Of a stretch of 64,000 nucleotides of DNA, positions 17,811 to 24,660 are shown piece after piece. Made by a program: the position numbers and the translations under genes. Source of the DNA: Gordonia amicalis NBRC 100051 = JCM 11271 (GTDB lineage Bacteria > Actinomycetota > Actinomycetes > Mycobacteriales > Mycobacteriaceae); NCBI RefSeq assembly GCF_000332995.1, contig NZ_BANS01000013.1:1-64000 (forward strand), written 5' to 3'. Position 1 is the first letter of the stretch. The number at the start of each line of letters is the position of its first letter. The notes under the pieces were generated by a model. The model did not search any database and was not told the origin of the DNA. It was given only the letters and a program-made list of their open reading frames with translations.

Positions 17811-20150
17811 GTGGGAAAGCTGACCAACAGCATGTGGCGACTTCTGGGTGCCCAGTCGACTCGCAATCAGTCGAAGTCGCTGAGTGTGATCAAGGAGGCC
17901 GAAGCCCACACCGATTGGGCAGCCGAACTCGACGACGACGCCTTCGTCGGCGAGGCCGAGAAGCTCGACCTCGGGGCGAAGGCCGGCGACCGGGCCAAGT
18001 TCCTGGCGCTCGTCCGCGAGGCCGCGGATCGCTCGATCGGACTGCGCCCCTTCGATGTCCAGCTGCAGGGCGCGCTGCGTCTCCTCGAAGGCGACATCGT
18101 CGAGATGGCCACCGGTGAGGGCAAGACACTCGCCGGCGCCATCGCGGCGATCGGGCATGTGCTCGAAGGCCATCAGGTCCACGTCATCTCCGTCAACGAC
18201 TACCTCGCCACCCGTGACGCGGAGTGGATGAAGCCACTCTTCGCCGTCTTCGGTATTGCGGTACATGCCATCTCGGAGAGCTCCAGCCGCGAGGAGCGTC
18301 GGCGCGCCTACGCCGGCGACGTCACCTACGGCTCGGTCAACGAGATCGGATTCGACGTCCTCCGCGACCAGCTCGCCCTGTCCGAGGCCGACCTCGTCTC
18401 GCCCAAGCCCGACGTGGCGATCATCGACGAGGCCGACTCGGTGCTCGTCGACGAGGCGCTCGTGCCGCTCGTGCTGGCCGGATCGACCGAGACCGAGGTT
18501 CCCGACCAGGCCATCCACGACGTGGTGTCGCGGATGAAGAAGAAGCATTACGAGGTCGATGCCGAGGGTCGCAACGTGACGCTCACCGACGAGGGCGCGG
18601 CCTTCGTCGAGGAGGAACTCGGCGGGATCGACCTCTACAGCGAGGAACACGTCGGCTCCACGCTCGTGCACGTCAGCATCGCGATGCACGCGCACTATCT
18701 GCTCGAGCGCGACATCCACTACATCGTCCGCGACGGCGGCGTCCACCTGATCAACGCCTCGCGTGGTCGGGTGGCGCAGCTGCAGCGTTGGCCGGACGGC
18801 GTCCAGGCGGCCGTCGAACTCAAGGAGGGTCTCGCCCAGACCGACTCCGGTGAGGTCATCGACACCATCACCGTGCAGGCGCTCATCGGTCGCTACCCCA
18901 AGGTGTGCGGTATGACCGGTACCGCACTCGCGGCCGGCGAACAGTTCCGGCAGTTCTACGACCTGCGGGTGTCGCAGATCCCGCCGAACACCGAGAACAT
19001 CCGTACCGATCTGCCCGACCGGGTCTACGACACCAAGGCCAACAAGGTCGAGGCGATCGTGGCCTACGTCAAGGAGATCCACGAGACCGGACAACCGGTC
19101 CTCATCGGCACTCACGACGTCGCCGAGTCCGAGGAGCTCGCCTACTTCCTCGAGAAGGCCGGCGTGTCGTCGGTGGTCCTCAATGCCAAGAACGACGCGC
19201 AGGAGGCGAAGATCATCGCCGAGGCCGGCGCGCGTGATGCCGTGACGGTGTCCACGCAGATGGCCGGCCGCGGTACCGACATCCGGCTGGGCGGCTCGGC
19301 CGACGACTCCGCGGCCCGCGACGCGGTCGTCGAGCTCGGCGGTCTGTGCGTGGTCGGCACCGGACGACACGACACCGAGCGGCTCGACAGTCAGCTGCGG
19401 GGTCGCGCGGGCCGTCAGGGCGACCCGGGTACGTCGGTCTTCTTCTCCAGCCTCGAGGATCCGGTCGTCACCAAGAACCTCGCGTTCAAGCGCGATCCGG
19501 TGTCGCCCAACGACGACGGTTCGATGGGCAGCAAGGGCATCGACCTCATCGAGCAGGCGCAGCGGATCGCCGAGGGCGTGCGCCTGGAATTGCACGCCAA
19601 CACCTGGCGATACAACAAGCTGGTCAATCAGCAACGCGACATCATCGTCGACCGACGCATGAAGATCCTGACCTCCGACACCGCGCTCGAGGAACTGTCC
19701 GAACTCGAACCGGAGCGGTACGCCGAACTGACGGGGGAGAAGTCCCCGGCGGAGGCCGACGACGAGGTCGCCGTCGAGCCGGTGCCCCGTGACGTGCTCG
19801 GCCAGGCGGCGCGGGAGATCGTGCTCTACCACCTCGACCGTGCGTGGGCGGACCATCTCGCCTTCGTCTCCGATGTCCGGGCGAGCATCCACCTGCGGTC
19901 GCTGGGCAAGGAGAGCCCGCTCGACGAGTTCCACCGGATGATCCTCGCCGAGTTCGCCGACCTGCCCGCCCAGGCGCTGGAGAAGGCGCGGGAGACGTTC
20001 CGCGAGGCGAAGATCACCGCCGACGGCGTCGATCTCGGATCGTCGGATCTGCACCGCTCGACGACGACATGGACGTACATGGTCCACGACAACCTCTTCT
20101 CCTCGGGCGGGGCGAAGACGCTGCAGGGCATCATCGGGATCTTCCGGTGA
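17811..20150 (+). CDS. secA2: accessory preprotein translocase ATPase SecA2
   Basis: 779 residues, shorter than a housekeeping SecA and lacking its C-terminal zinc-binding tail, which is characteristic of SecA2. Walker [13 protein letters not shown] is at about residues 99-110, the DEAD-type [12 protein letters not shown] near 205, and the motif [12 protein letters not shown] at about 483. SecA2 exports a small protein set through SecYEG; in M. tuberculosis these include superoxide dismutase and PknG, and PknG phosphorylates GarA, whose gene is 3.7 kb downstream. The start GTG has AGGAG 10 nt upstream. The next gene overlaps its stop by 4 bp. The order matches Rv1821 and following. Confidence 0.95.
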   Translation: MGKLTNSMWRLLGAQSTRNQSKSLSVIKEAEAHTDWAAELDDDAFVGEAEKLDLGAKAGDRAKFLALVREAADRSIGLRPFDVQLQGALRLLEGDIVEMATGEGKTLAGAIAAIGHVLEGHQVHVISVNDYLATRDAEWMKPLFAVFGIAVHAISESSSREERRRAYAGDVTYGSVNEIGFDVLRDQLALSEADLVSPKPDVAIIDEADSVLVDEALVPLVLAGSTETEVPDQAIHDVVSRMKKKHYEVDAEGRNVTLTDEGAAFVEEELGGIDLYSEEHVGSTLVHVSIAMHAHYLLERDIHYIVRDGGVHLINASRGRVAQLQRWPDGVQAAVELKEGLAQTDSGEVIDTITVQALIGRYPKVCGMTGTALAAGEQFRQFYDLRVSQIPPNTENIRTDLPDRVYDTKANKVEAIVAYVKEIHETGQPVLIGTHDVAESEELAYFLEKAGVSSVVLNAKNDAQEAKIIAEAGARDAVTVSTQMAGRGTDIRLGGSADDSAARDAVVELGGLCVVGTGRHDTERLDSQLRGRAGRQGDPGTSVFFSSLEDPVVTKNLAFKRDPVSPNDDGSMGSKGIDLIEQAQRIAEGVRLELHANTWRYNKLVNQQRDIIVDRRMKILTSDTALEELSELEPERYAELTGEKSPAEADDEVAVEPVPRDVLGQAAREIVLYHLDRAWADHLAFVSDVRASIHLRSLGKESPLDEFHRMILAEFADLPAQALEKARETFREAKITADGVDLGSSDLHRSTTTWTYMVHDNLFSSGGAKTLQGIIGIFR

Positions 20151-20776
20151 CCGAGCCGGAGGCGGCCTCCGCGCCGGCTCCGGATCGGATCGTGACCGTG
20201 CCGAATGCGCTCAGCGTGCTCCGGCTCGTCCTCATCCCGGTCTTCGTGTGGTTGCTGCTCGTCGAGAAGGCCGACGGGTGGGCGTTCGCGGTCCTGATGT
20301 TCTCGGGATTCTCGGACTGGGCCGACGGGAAGCTGGCTCGTCTGCTCGATCAGTCGTCGCGGATCGGGGCCCTGCTGGACCCGGCGGCCGACCGGCTCTA
20401 CATCGTCATCATCCCGCTGGCGTTCGGCGTGCGTGAGTTCCTGCCGTGGTGGCTCATCGGTGTCATCGTCGGCCGGGATGTGCTGTTGTTCGCCACGGCG
20501 CCGTTGCTGCGTACGCGCGGTGTGCTGGCACTGCCGGTGCTCTACATCGGCAAGGCCGCGACCTTCGCGCTGATGAGTGCGTTCCCGTGGCTGCTTGCCG
20601 GACAGCTCGATTCGGTCGTCGGCGACATCGCGTACCCGGTCGGGTGGGCGTTCATGATCTGGGGTGTGGGGCTCTACCTGTGGTCCTTCGTCCTGTACTG
20701 GTATCAGACGATCCTGGTGATGCGACACATGCAGTCGCGCCGTCAGGCCGACACCTCGCCAGACAGTAGAGTCTGA
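20147..20776 (+). CDS. CDP-alcohol phosphatidyltransferase (PgsA2-like)
   Basis: 209 residues. The exact family motif is present: [17 protein letters not shown], then [10 protein letters not shown], giving D-x2-D-G-x2-A-R-x8-G-x3-D-x3-D. Four or more hydrophobic helices surround it. The GTG start overlaps the secA2 stop (GTGA), and gcvH follows 20 bp later, so all three may be one transcript. The M. tuberculosis orthologue by position is Rv1822 (pgsA2). Enzymes of this fold condense CDP-diacylglycerol with glycerol 3-phosphate, inositol phosphate, or phosphatidylglycerol (cardiolipin synthase). The alcohol substrate cannot be decided from the motif alone. Confidence 0.85.
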   Translation: MTEPEAASAPAPDRIVTVPNALSVLRLVLIPVFVWLLLVEKADGWAFAVLMFSGFSDWADGKLARLLDQSSRIGALLDPAADRLYIVIIPLAFGVREFLPWWLIGVIVGRDVLLFATAPLLRTRGVLALPVLYIGKAATFALMSAFPWLLAGQLDSVVGDIAYPVGWAFMIWGVGLYLWSFVLYWYQTILVMRHMQSRRQADTSPDSRV

Positions 20777-20796
20777 CGGGAACGAAAGGGGCTCTT

Positions 20797-21201
20797 GTGA
20801 CCGACAGCAAAGTGCCAGAGGACCTGCGCTACACCGCAGAGCACGAGTGGATCGAGAAGATCGGGCCGACGACCGTGCGCGTGGGCATCACGGACTTCGC
20901 TCAGGATGCGCTCGGTGACGTGGTGTTCGTGCAGTTGCCCGACACCGGGGCGGAGGTCACCGTCGGCGAGTCCTTCGCCGAGGTGGAGTCGACCAAGAGT
21001 GTCTCCGACATCTTCGGGCCGCTGACCGGTACCGTCAGCGCGGTCAACGACGCACTGGACGCCTCGCCCGAACTGGTCAATTCGGACCCGTACGGCGAGG
21101 GCTGGCTGGTGGTGATCGAGGCCGCCGACGAGGCGACCCTCGAGGAGCAACTGGGAGATGGTCTCGACGCCGCGGGCTACCGCGCCGTCATCGAAGGGTA
21201 G
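20797..21201 (+). CDS. gcvH: glycine cleavage system H protein
   Basis: 134 residues with the lipoylation motif ESTKSVSD; Lys 67 would carry lipoate. AEHEWIE and the hinge TDFAQDALGDVVFVQLPD are typical of the family. The H protein shuttles the aminomethyl group between the P, T and L proteins. The start GTG follows AAGGGG with 7 nt spacing. The gcvP gene is 3.5 kb downstream with a riboswitch, whereas no riboswitch sits before gcvH. gcvT is not in this window. The gene order secA2-pgsA-gcvH-garA fits M. tuberculosis except that Rv1823-Rv1825 are missing between pgsA and gcvH. Confidence 0.95.
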   Translation: MTDSKVPEDLRYTAEHEWIEKIGPTTVRVGITDFAQDALGDVVFVQLPDTGAEVTVGESFAEVESTKSVSDIFGPLTGTVSAVNDALDASPELVNSDPYGEGWLVVIEAADEATLEEQLGDGLDAAGYRAVIEG

Positions 21202-21550
21202 GACTTCCCGCCGATACCACCCGGTGGCTCTGATCGACCTGGCTGATCGCCCCGGTGACGATATGATCGACCGTGCCGGAGTCGACTCGCTCGCCGGTGC
21301 GATCGACATGACCGGTACGGTTACGGCAGTGGGAATGAGGCGTGACGTGAGCGAACTTCGCGATCATGCACCGAGATCTACCCGTCCGCACACGTCATGT
21401 AGATTCAACCGGCCATCGTGGCGAGAGCCGACTCCGAACCGACGCGAGACCGCGATCGGGACCGGAGACGTGGACGGCCGGACAGTGCGGTTGGCCGAAC
21501 AGTGCGGTGTGCACTGACAGTGCGATTGCACTGACGACGACGAAGGAGAA
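21202..21550 (+). other. 349-bp gcvH-garA intergenic region
   Basis: No convincing gene. Possible -10 hexamers are TATGAT at 21262-21267 and TAGATT at 21400-21405, neither with a good -35 at 16-18 bp. The 3' part holds three ACAGTGCG repeats and two palindromes, annotated separately, ending 18 nt before the garA start. The AGGAG-type RBS (GAAGGAGAAG) is at about 21541-21550. This long leader suggests that garA has its own promoter rather than only reading through from gcvH. Confidence 0.5.
21482..21533. promoter_or_regulatory. tandem palindromes and ACAGTGCG repeats before garA
   Basis: ACAGTGCG occurs at 21482-21489, 21499-21506 and 21517-21524, spaced 17 and 18 bp. The last two copies each head a palindrome: CAGTGC-5 nt-GCACTG at 21500-21516 and CAGTGC-4 nt-GCACTG at 21518-21533, separated by one base. 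Either an operator pair for a dimeric regulator or two stacked RNA hairpins just upstream of the garA RBS would fit. Confidence 0.45.
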
Positions 21551-22003
21551 GTGGTGAGCGAAAACGACAGGGACTTCGAGGCGCCGGTGGAGACCACCTC
21601 GGTGTTCCGGGAAGAGTTCATCAATGAACTCGATGCCGGGACCAGCACCTCGAGTGAGCCGGCCGAGACGGGAGTCGAGCGACTCGCTCCCGGGACCGCG
21701 CTGCTTGTCGTGAAGCGGGGGCCCAACGCGGGATCGCGGTTCCTCCTCGACCAGCCGACGACCTCAGCGGGTCGGCATCCCGACAGCGACATCTTCCTCG
21801 ACGATGTGACGGTCAGCCGTCGTCACGCCGAATTCCGACTCGGCGACAACGAGTTTCAGGTGGTCGACGTGGGCAGCCTCAACGGCACCTACGTCAACCG
21901 GGAACCCGTCGACACCGCATCGCTGAGCAACGGCGACGAAGTCCAGATCGGTAAATTCCGTCTGGTCTTCCTGAGCGGTCCGCGCGACGAAGCAGACGCC
22001 TAA
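21551..22003 (+). CDS. garA: FHA-domain metabolic regulator GarA
   Basis: 150 residues. An N-terminal regulatory tail carries ETTSVF (residues 14-19), the Thr-Thr pair phosphorylated by PknG and PknB in mycobacteria. The FHA domain then shows GRH at 74-76, VSRRHAEF at 88-95 and NGTY at 111-114, the phosphothreonine-binding residues. Unphosphorylated GarA inhibits 2-oxoglutarate decarboxylase/dehydrogenase and NAD-glutamate dehydrogenase and activates glutamate synthase (established in M. tuberculosis and the corynebacterial homologue OdhI). Two GTG codons in a row could start; the first has the better-placed GAAGGAGAA. It lies 5 bp before the ftsR-like gene and is probably co-transcribed with it. 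Confidence 0.95.
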   Translation: MVSENDRDFEAPVETTSVFREEFINELDAGTSTSSEPAETGVERLAPGTALLVVKRGPNAGSRFLLDQPTTSAGRHPDSDIFLDDVTVSRRHAEFRLGDNEFQVVDVGSLNGTYVNREPVDTASLSNGDEVQIGKFRLVFLSGPRDEADA

Positions 22004-22008
22004 AAGTC

Positions 22009-22731
22009 GTGACGGCGTCCACGGCCCCTCGCGGCGAAGGATCGATGTCTATAGGCACGGTCCTCGCCCAGTTGCGTGATGACTTTCCCGACATCACGAT
22101 TTCCAAGATCCGGTTCCTGGAATCGGAGGGTCTGGTGACCCCGGAGCGGGCGCCGTCCGGCTATCGGCGATTCAGCGAAGCCGACTGTGAACGGTTGCGC
22201 TTCGTGCTGACCGCCCAGCGGGACCGTTATCTCCCGCTGAAGGTCATCAAGGAACAACTCGATGCGATCGACAACGGGAACGGCGGCTTCGGTTCCGGCG
22301 GGACCGTGGCGTTGTCCACGGCTCGCGGCACCGTGGCCCCCGCAACCGATTTCGGTGCGCGTGCCGGTCGGGTGTCCCGGGAGTCGCTGATCGAACGGAC
22401 CGGCGTCGACTCGGCGTTCGTGACCGAACTGCAGCGAAACGGGCTGCTGATCCCGGGCCCGGCCGGGTTCTTCGACGAGGACGCCGTACGCCTCGTCGAA
22501 GCGGCCGCGGCACTGGCCAGCTATGGCCTCGAGACACGCCATCTGCGTGCCTTCAAGGTGTCCGCGGACCGGGAAGCCGGCCTGGTCGCCCAGATCGCCA
22601 ACCCCATCGCCAAGGGCAAGGGGACCGGTGCCCGGGACCGTGCCGAAGAACTCGTTCGCGAGATCGCGGCGCTGTCGGTGACCCTGCACACGCAGTTGGT
22701 CAAGGCAGCCGTCCGCGACGTGCTCGACTGA
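22009..22731 (+). CDS. ftsR: MerR-like transcriptional regulator FtsR (Rv1828 family)
   Basis: 240 residues. An N-terminal MerR HTH (about 14-80: ISKIRFLESEGLVTPERAPSGYRRFSE begins with the recognition helices) precedes a helical effector-type region with no cysteine cluster, so it is not a metal sensor. Rv1828 and its C. glutamicum orthologue Cg1631 (FtsR) bind DNA upstream of cell-division genes such as ftsZ. The GTG at 22009 has no clear RBS; an ATG at 22045 follows AAGGA, but the M. tuberculosis protein also has a similar N-terminal extension. The gap to garA is 5 bp, so translation from the garA mRNA is likely. Confidence 0.85.
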   Translation: MTASTAPRGEGSMSIGTVLAQLRDDFPDITISKIRFLESEGLVTPERAPSGYRRFSEADCERLRFVLTAQRDRYLPLKVIKEQLDAIDNGNGGFGSGGTVALSTARGTVAPATDFGARAGRVSRESLIERTGVDSAFVTELQRNGLLIPGPAGFFDEDAVRLVEAAAALASYGLETRHLRAFKVSADREAGLVAQIANPIAKGKGTGARDRAEELVREIAALSVTLHTQLVKAAVRDVLD

Positions 22732-22888
22732 ACACTTTCTCGACCAGCGCACTCCGGCCTCCTCGGTGTCCGCATCGGGCTGAAGTGATCGTGCCGCCCA
22801 GCAGCGAGTCGGCCGCCGTGTGTCGCCTGAGCGGTGTAGCGTCGAGGTCATCAATCGATCGCCCTACGAGGCGTCTGGGAGGTGCGAG

Positions 22889-23401
22889 ATGAGCGAGATG
22901 CGTGTGGTGGGCATCAGGGTCGAGCCCCCGCAGAGTCAGCCCGTGCTCCTGCTCCGCGAGGTCGACGGCGAGCGGTATCTGCCGATCTGGATCGGACAGA
23001 GCGAGGCTGCGTCAATTGCCCTGCGTCAGAAGGGAATCGAGCCGCCGCGCCCGCTGACCCACGATCTGATCGTGAATCTCATCCGGGAGTTCGGCCAGAC
23101 GCTCCTCGAGGTGCGCATCGTCGACATGCAGGAGGGCACCTTCTACGCCGAGATGATCTTCTCGGGCGATCTCCGCGTGTCCGCGCGGCCGTCGGATTCC
23201 ATCGCCGTCGCGATGCGTGCCGAGGTGCCGATCATCGCCGACGAGGAGGTCCTCGCCGAGGCTGGCCTGCTGATCCCGGAGGAAGAACCCGAGGACGCCA
23301 CCGCCGAGCCGGCCGACGAGACCAAAGAGGACGAGGTCGAGAAGTTCAAGGAGTTCCTCGACAACGTCTCGCCCGACGACTTCAAGGCCAGTGGCGCCTG
23401 A
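22889..23401 (+). CDS. bifunctional nuclease domain protein (DUF151, Rv1829-like)
   Basis: 170 residues. The DUF151 fold fills the first 130: VGIRVEPPQSQPVLLLREVDG, then LPIWIGQSEAASIALRQ with the acidic and Gln residues of the presumed site, RPLTHDLI, and RPSDSIAVAMR. The tail is acidic (EEEPEDATAEP). An Arabidopsis homologue (AtBBD1) has RNase and DNase activity, and the Thermotoga protein TM0160 defines the fold; bacterial roles are not settled. The ATG at 22889 has GGGAGG 6 nt upstream. It sits between the two MerR genes, as in M. tuberculosis. Confidence 0.85.
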   Translation: MSEMRVVGIRVEPPQSQPVLLLREVDGERYLPIWIGQSEAASIALRQKGIEPPRPLTHDLIVNLIREFGQTLLEVRIVDMQEGTFYAEMIFSGDLRVSARPSDSIAVAMRAEVPIIADEEVLAEAGLLIPEEEPEDATAEPADETKEDEVEKFKEFLDNVSPDDFKASGA

Positions 23402-23445
23402 GCTGTCCGTGGTCACGGAACGGCAACCGGTAGGTCACCGTTTGT

Positions 23446-23468
23446 CTCAATCTCAACTTGAGGTTGAG
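23446..23468. promoter_or_regulatory. 23-bp near-perfect palindrome, candidate MerR-family operator
   Basis: Arms CTCAATCTCAA (23446-23456) and TTGAGGTTGAG (23458-23468) flank a single central C and differ at one position from full symmetry. A further CCTCA extends the pattern at 23469-23473. MerR operators are long palindromes of this length; the classical SoxR box also uses CTCAA/TTGAG arms. It lies about 190 bp upstream of the second MerR gene, so autoregulation or control by the first MerR protein (FtsR) is the natural guess. No well-spaced promoter was found around it. Confidence 0.5.
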
Positions 23469-23654
23469 CCTCATGGCGCGTCGCGTTGATCCGGTGTCTC
23501 CCGAGGCATAGCGTCAATCCCGACATCGCGCACCATTCAGGGGCCGATGAAGATGTGATCGGCTGACCCGTGCAGGGCCTGGACCGCGTACTGTAGACGT
23601 GGATGTCAGGCATGTGATGCGGCATCCGGTCCGAGCTCTGCGAGGGAGACAGAA

Positions 23655-24296
23655 GTGGGCGATCGTCCGGTCGACAGTGAAGTGACGTCGAGCGACCCGT
23701 CACCCGACCACGCTGTGACCGATCGTCCCGCGGGTCCCACCCAGGGCAGTCTCGAGGAGATCGCACCCGGGCTCTTCCCCGACGACACCGTTCCCGACGA
23801 GCTGGTCGGCTACCGCGTGCCGAGTGCCTGCCAGATCGCCGGTATCACCTACCGCCAGCTCGACTACTGGGCTCGTACCTCGCTGGTCGTCCCGTCGATC
23901 CGCGGCGCCGCGGGCTCGGGTAGCCAGCGTCTGTACTCGTTCAAGGACATCCTCGTCCTCAAGATCGTGAAGCGACTCCTCGACACCGGCATCTCGCTGC
24001 AGAACATCCGTGTCGCCGTCGACCACCTCCGGAAGCGCGGGGTCGAGGACCTGGCCAAGATCACCCTGTTCTCCGACGGCACCACCGTCTACGAGTGCAC
24101 GTCGGCCGAAGAGGTCGTCGACCTCCTGCAGGGTGGACAGGGCGTCTTCGGCATCGCGGTCAGCGGCGCCATGCGCGAACTCACCGGCACCATCGCCGAC
24201 TTCCCGGGTGAGCGGGCCGACGGAGGTATCAGCGAGACGGCACCCGAGGACGAACTCGCCGCTCGCCGCAAGAATCGCACCCGCCGTACCGGCTAG
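23655..24296 (+). CDS. MerR-family regulator, Rv1830 (ResR/McdR) orthologue
   Basis: 213 residues. A disordered Asp/Ser/Pro-rich N-terminal third is followed by the MerR HTH (VPSACQIAGITYRQLDYWART, with IRGAAGSGSQRLYSFKDI as the wing) and a coiled helix (LKIVKRLLDTGISLQNIRVAVDHLRKRG). A C-terminal stretch LFSDGTTVYECTSAEEVVDLLQGGQGVFGIAV resembles the small effector-like domain of this actinobacterial group. The M. tuberculosis orthologue by position and sequence is Rv1830, described as controlling growth and division timing (ResR/McdR); this is cited from memory. The GTG start has GAGGGAGA 6 nt upstream. Expression may be tuned by the upstream palindrome. Confidence 0.85.
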   Translation: MGDRPVDSEVTSSDPSPDHAVTDRPAGPTQGSLEEIAPGLFPDDTVPDELVGYRVPSACQIAGITYRQLDYWARTSLVVPSIRGAAGSGSQRLYSFKDILVLKIVKRLLDTGISLQNIRVAVDHLRKRGVEDLAKITLFSDGTTVYECTSAEEVVDLLQGGQGVFGIAVSGAMRELTGTIADFPGERADGGISETAPEDELAARRKNRTRRTG

Positions 24297-24353
24297 CACC
24301 CGCACTCTGCCCGCACCCCGCCACGTGATCCTCACGACTCTCGCGATGTCGTC

Positions 24354-24384
24354 TGGACCAACGGGACGTGGAACTGCGTAGACT
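24354..24384 (+). promoter_or_regulatory. candidate sigma-A promoter for riboswitch-gcvP transcript
   Basis: TAGACT at 24379-24384 fits the TAnnnT -10 rule, with TGGACC at 24354-24359 as a weak -35 (19-bp spacer). The predicted start is at about 24391, 10 to 12 bp before the first aptamer. Confidence 0.45.
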
Positions 24385-24402
24385 GGTGCGCGCGTCGCTA
24401 CG

Positions 24403-24580
24403 CCACGGGAGAGCGTCACCGAACACAGGTGACCGCCGAAGGAGCAATACCTCTCCGTCAAACTCTCAGGCACCCGGACCGTGGTGGTGACGGCGTCTCT
24501 GGAAAGTGACGATTCGTCGTCCGCCCACGGTGAAAGGTCGTCACGCAACCGCGTGACACCGAATCTCTCAGGCGTCGTCC
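24403..24580 (+). promoter_or_regulatory. tandem glycine riboswitch upstream of gcvP
   Basis: The first aptamer (24403-24484) has P1 arms CCACGG/CCGTGG and the conserved sequence marks GGAGAG, GCCGAAGGAGCAA, ACTCTCAGGCA and GGACCG. A second, shorter aptamer-like unit (about 24488-24580) shows CTGGAAAG, GGTGAAAGG and ATCTCTCAGGCG. These are the diagnostic elements of the glycine riboswitch, which turns on glycine catabolism when glycine is high. The second copy fits the consensus less closely than the first. The riboswitch is directly upstream of gcvP and in the same orientation. Confidence 0.92.
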
Positions 24581-24608
24581 GGTCCCGGCCGGTGACATGA
24601 CAGAGGGG

Positions 24609-24657
24609 GAGGGCGAGCCTGCCGGCACCGAGCCGGCGCCTGCGAGAGGTTGCCCTC
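24609..24657 (+). promoter_or_regulatory. nested hairpins between riboswitch and gcvP start (possible expression platform)
   Basis: GAGGGC (24609-24614) can pair with GCCCTC (24652-24657), closing around an inner hairpin GCCGGC-5 nt-GCCGGC (24621-24637). The putative RBS GAGAGG (24644-24649) is inside the outer loop, 11 nt before the ATG at 24661. No U-tract follows, so translational control is more plausible than termination. This is a candidate by eye. Confidence 0.4.
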
Positions 24658-24660
24658 ACC

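Noticed and set aside
17715..20087. 790-residue open frame opposite secA2
   Set aside because: Shadow of a well-conserved gene in GC-rich DNA; it is Asp/Gly/Val/Arg-rich with no motif, and SecA2 on the plus strand has all its motifs.
24450..24649. Pairing of CCTCTC in aptamer 1 with the GAGAGG RBS of gcvP
   Set aside because: CCTCTC belongs to the conserved aptamer core, so the match is probably coincidental; not claimed as a switch.
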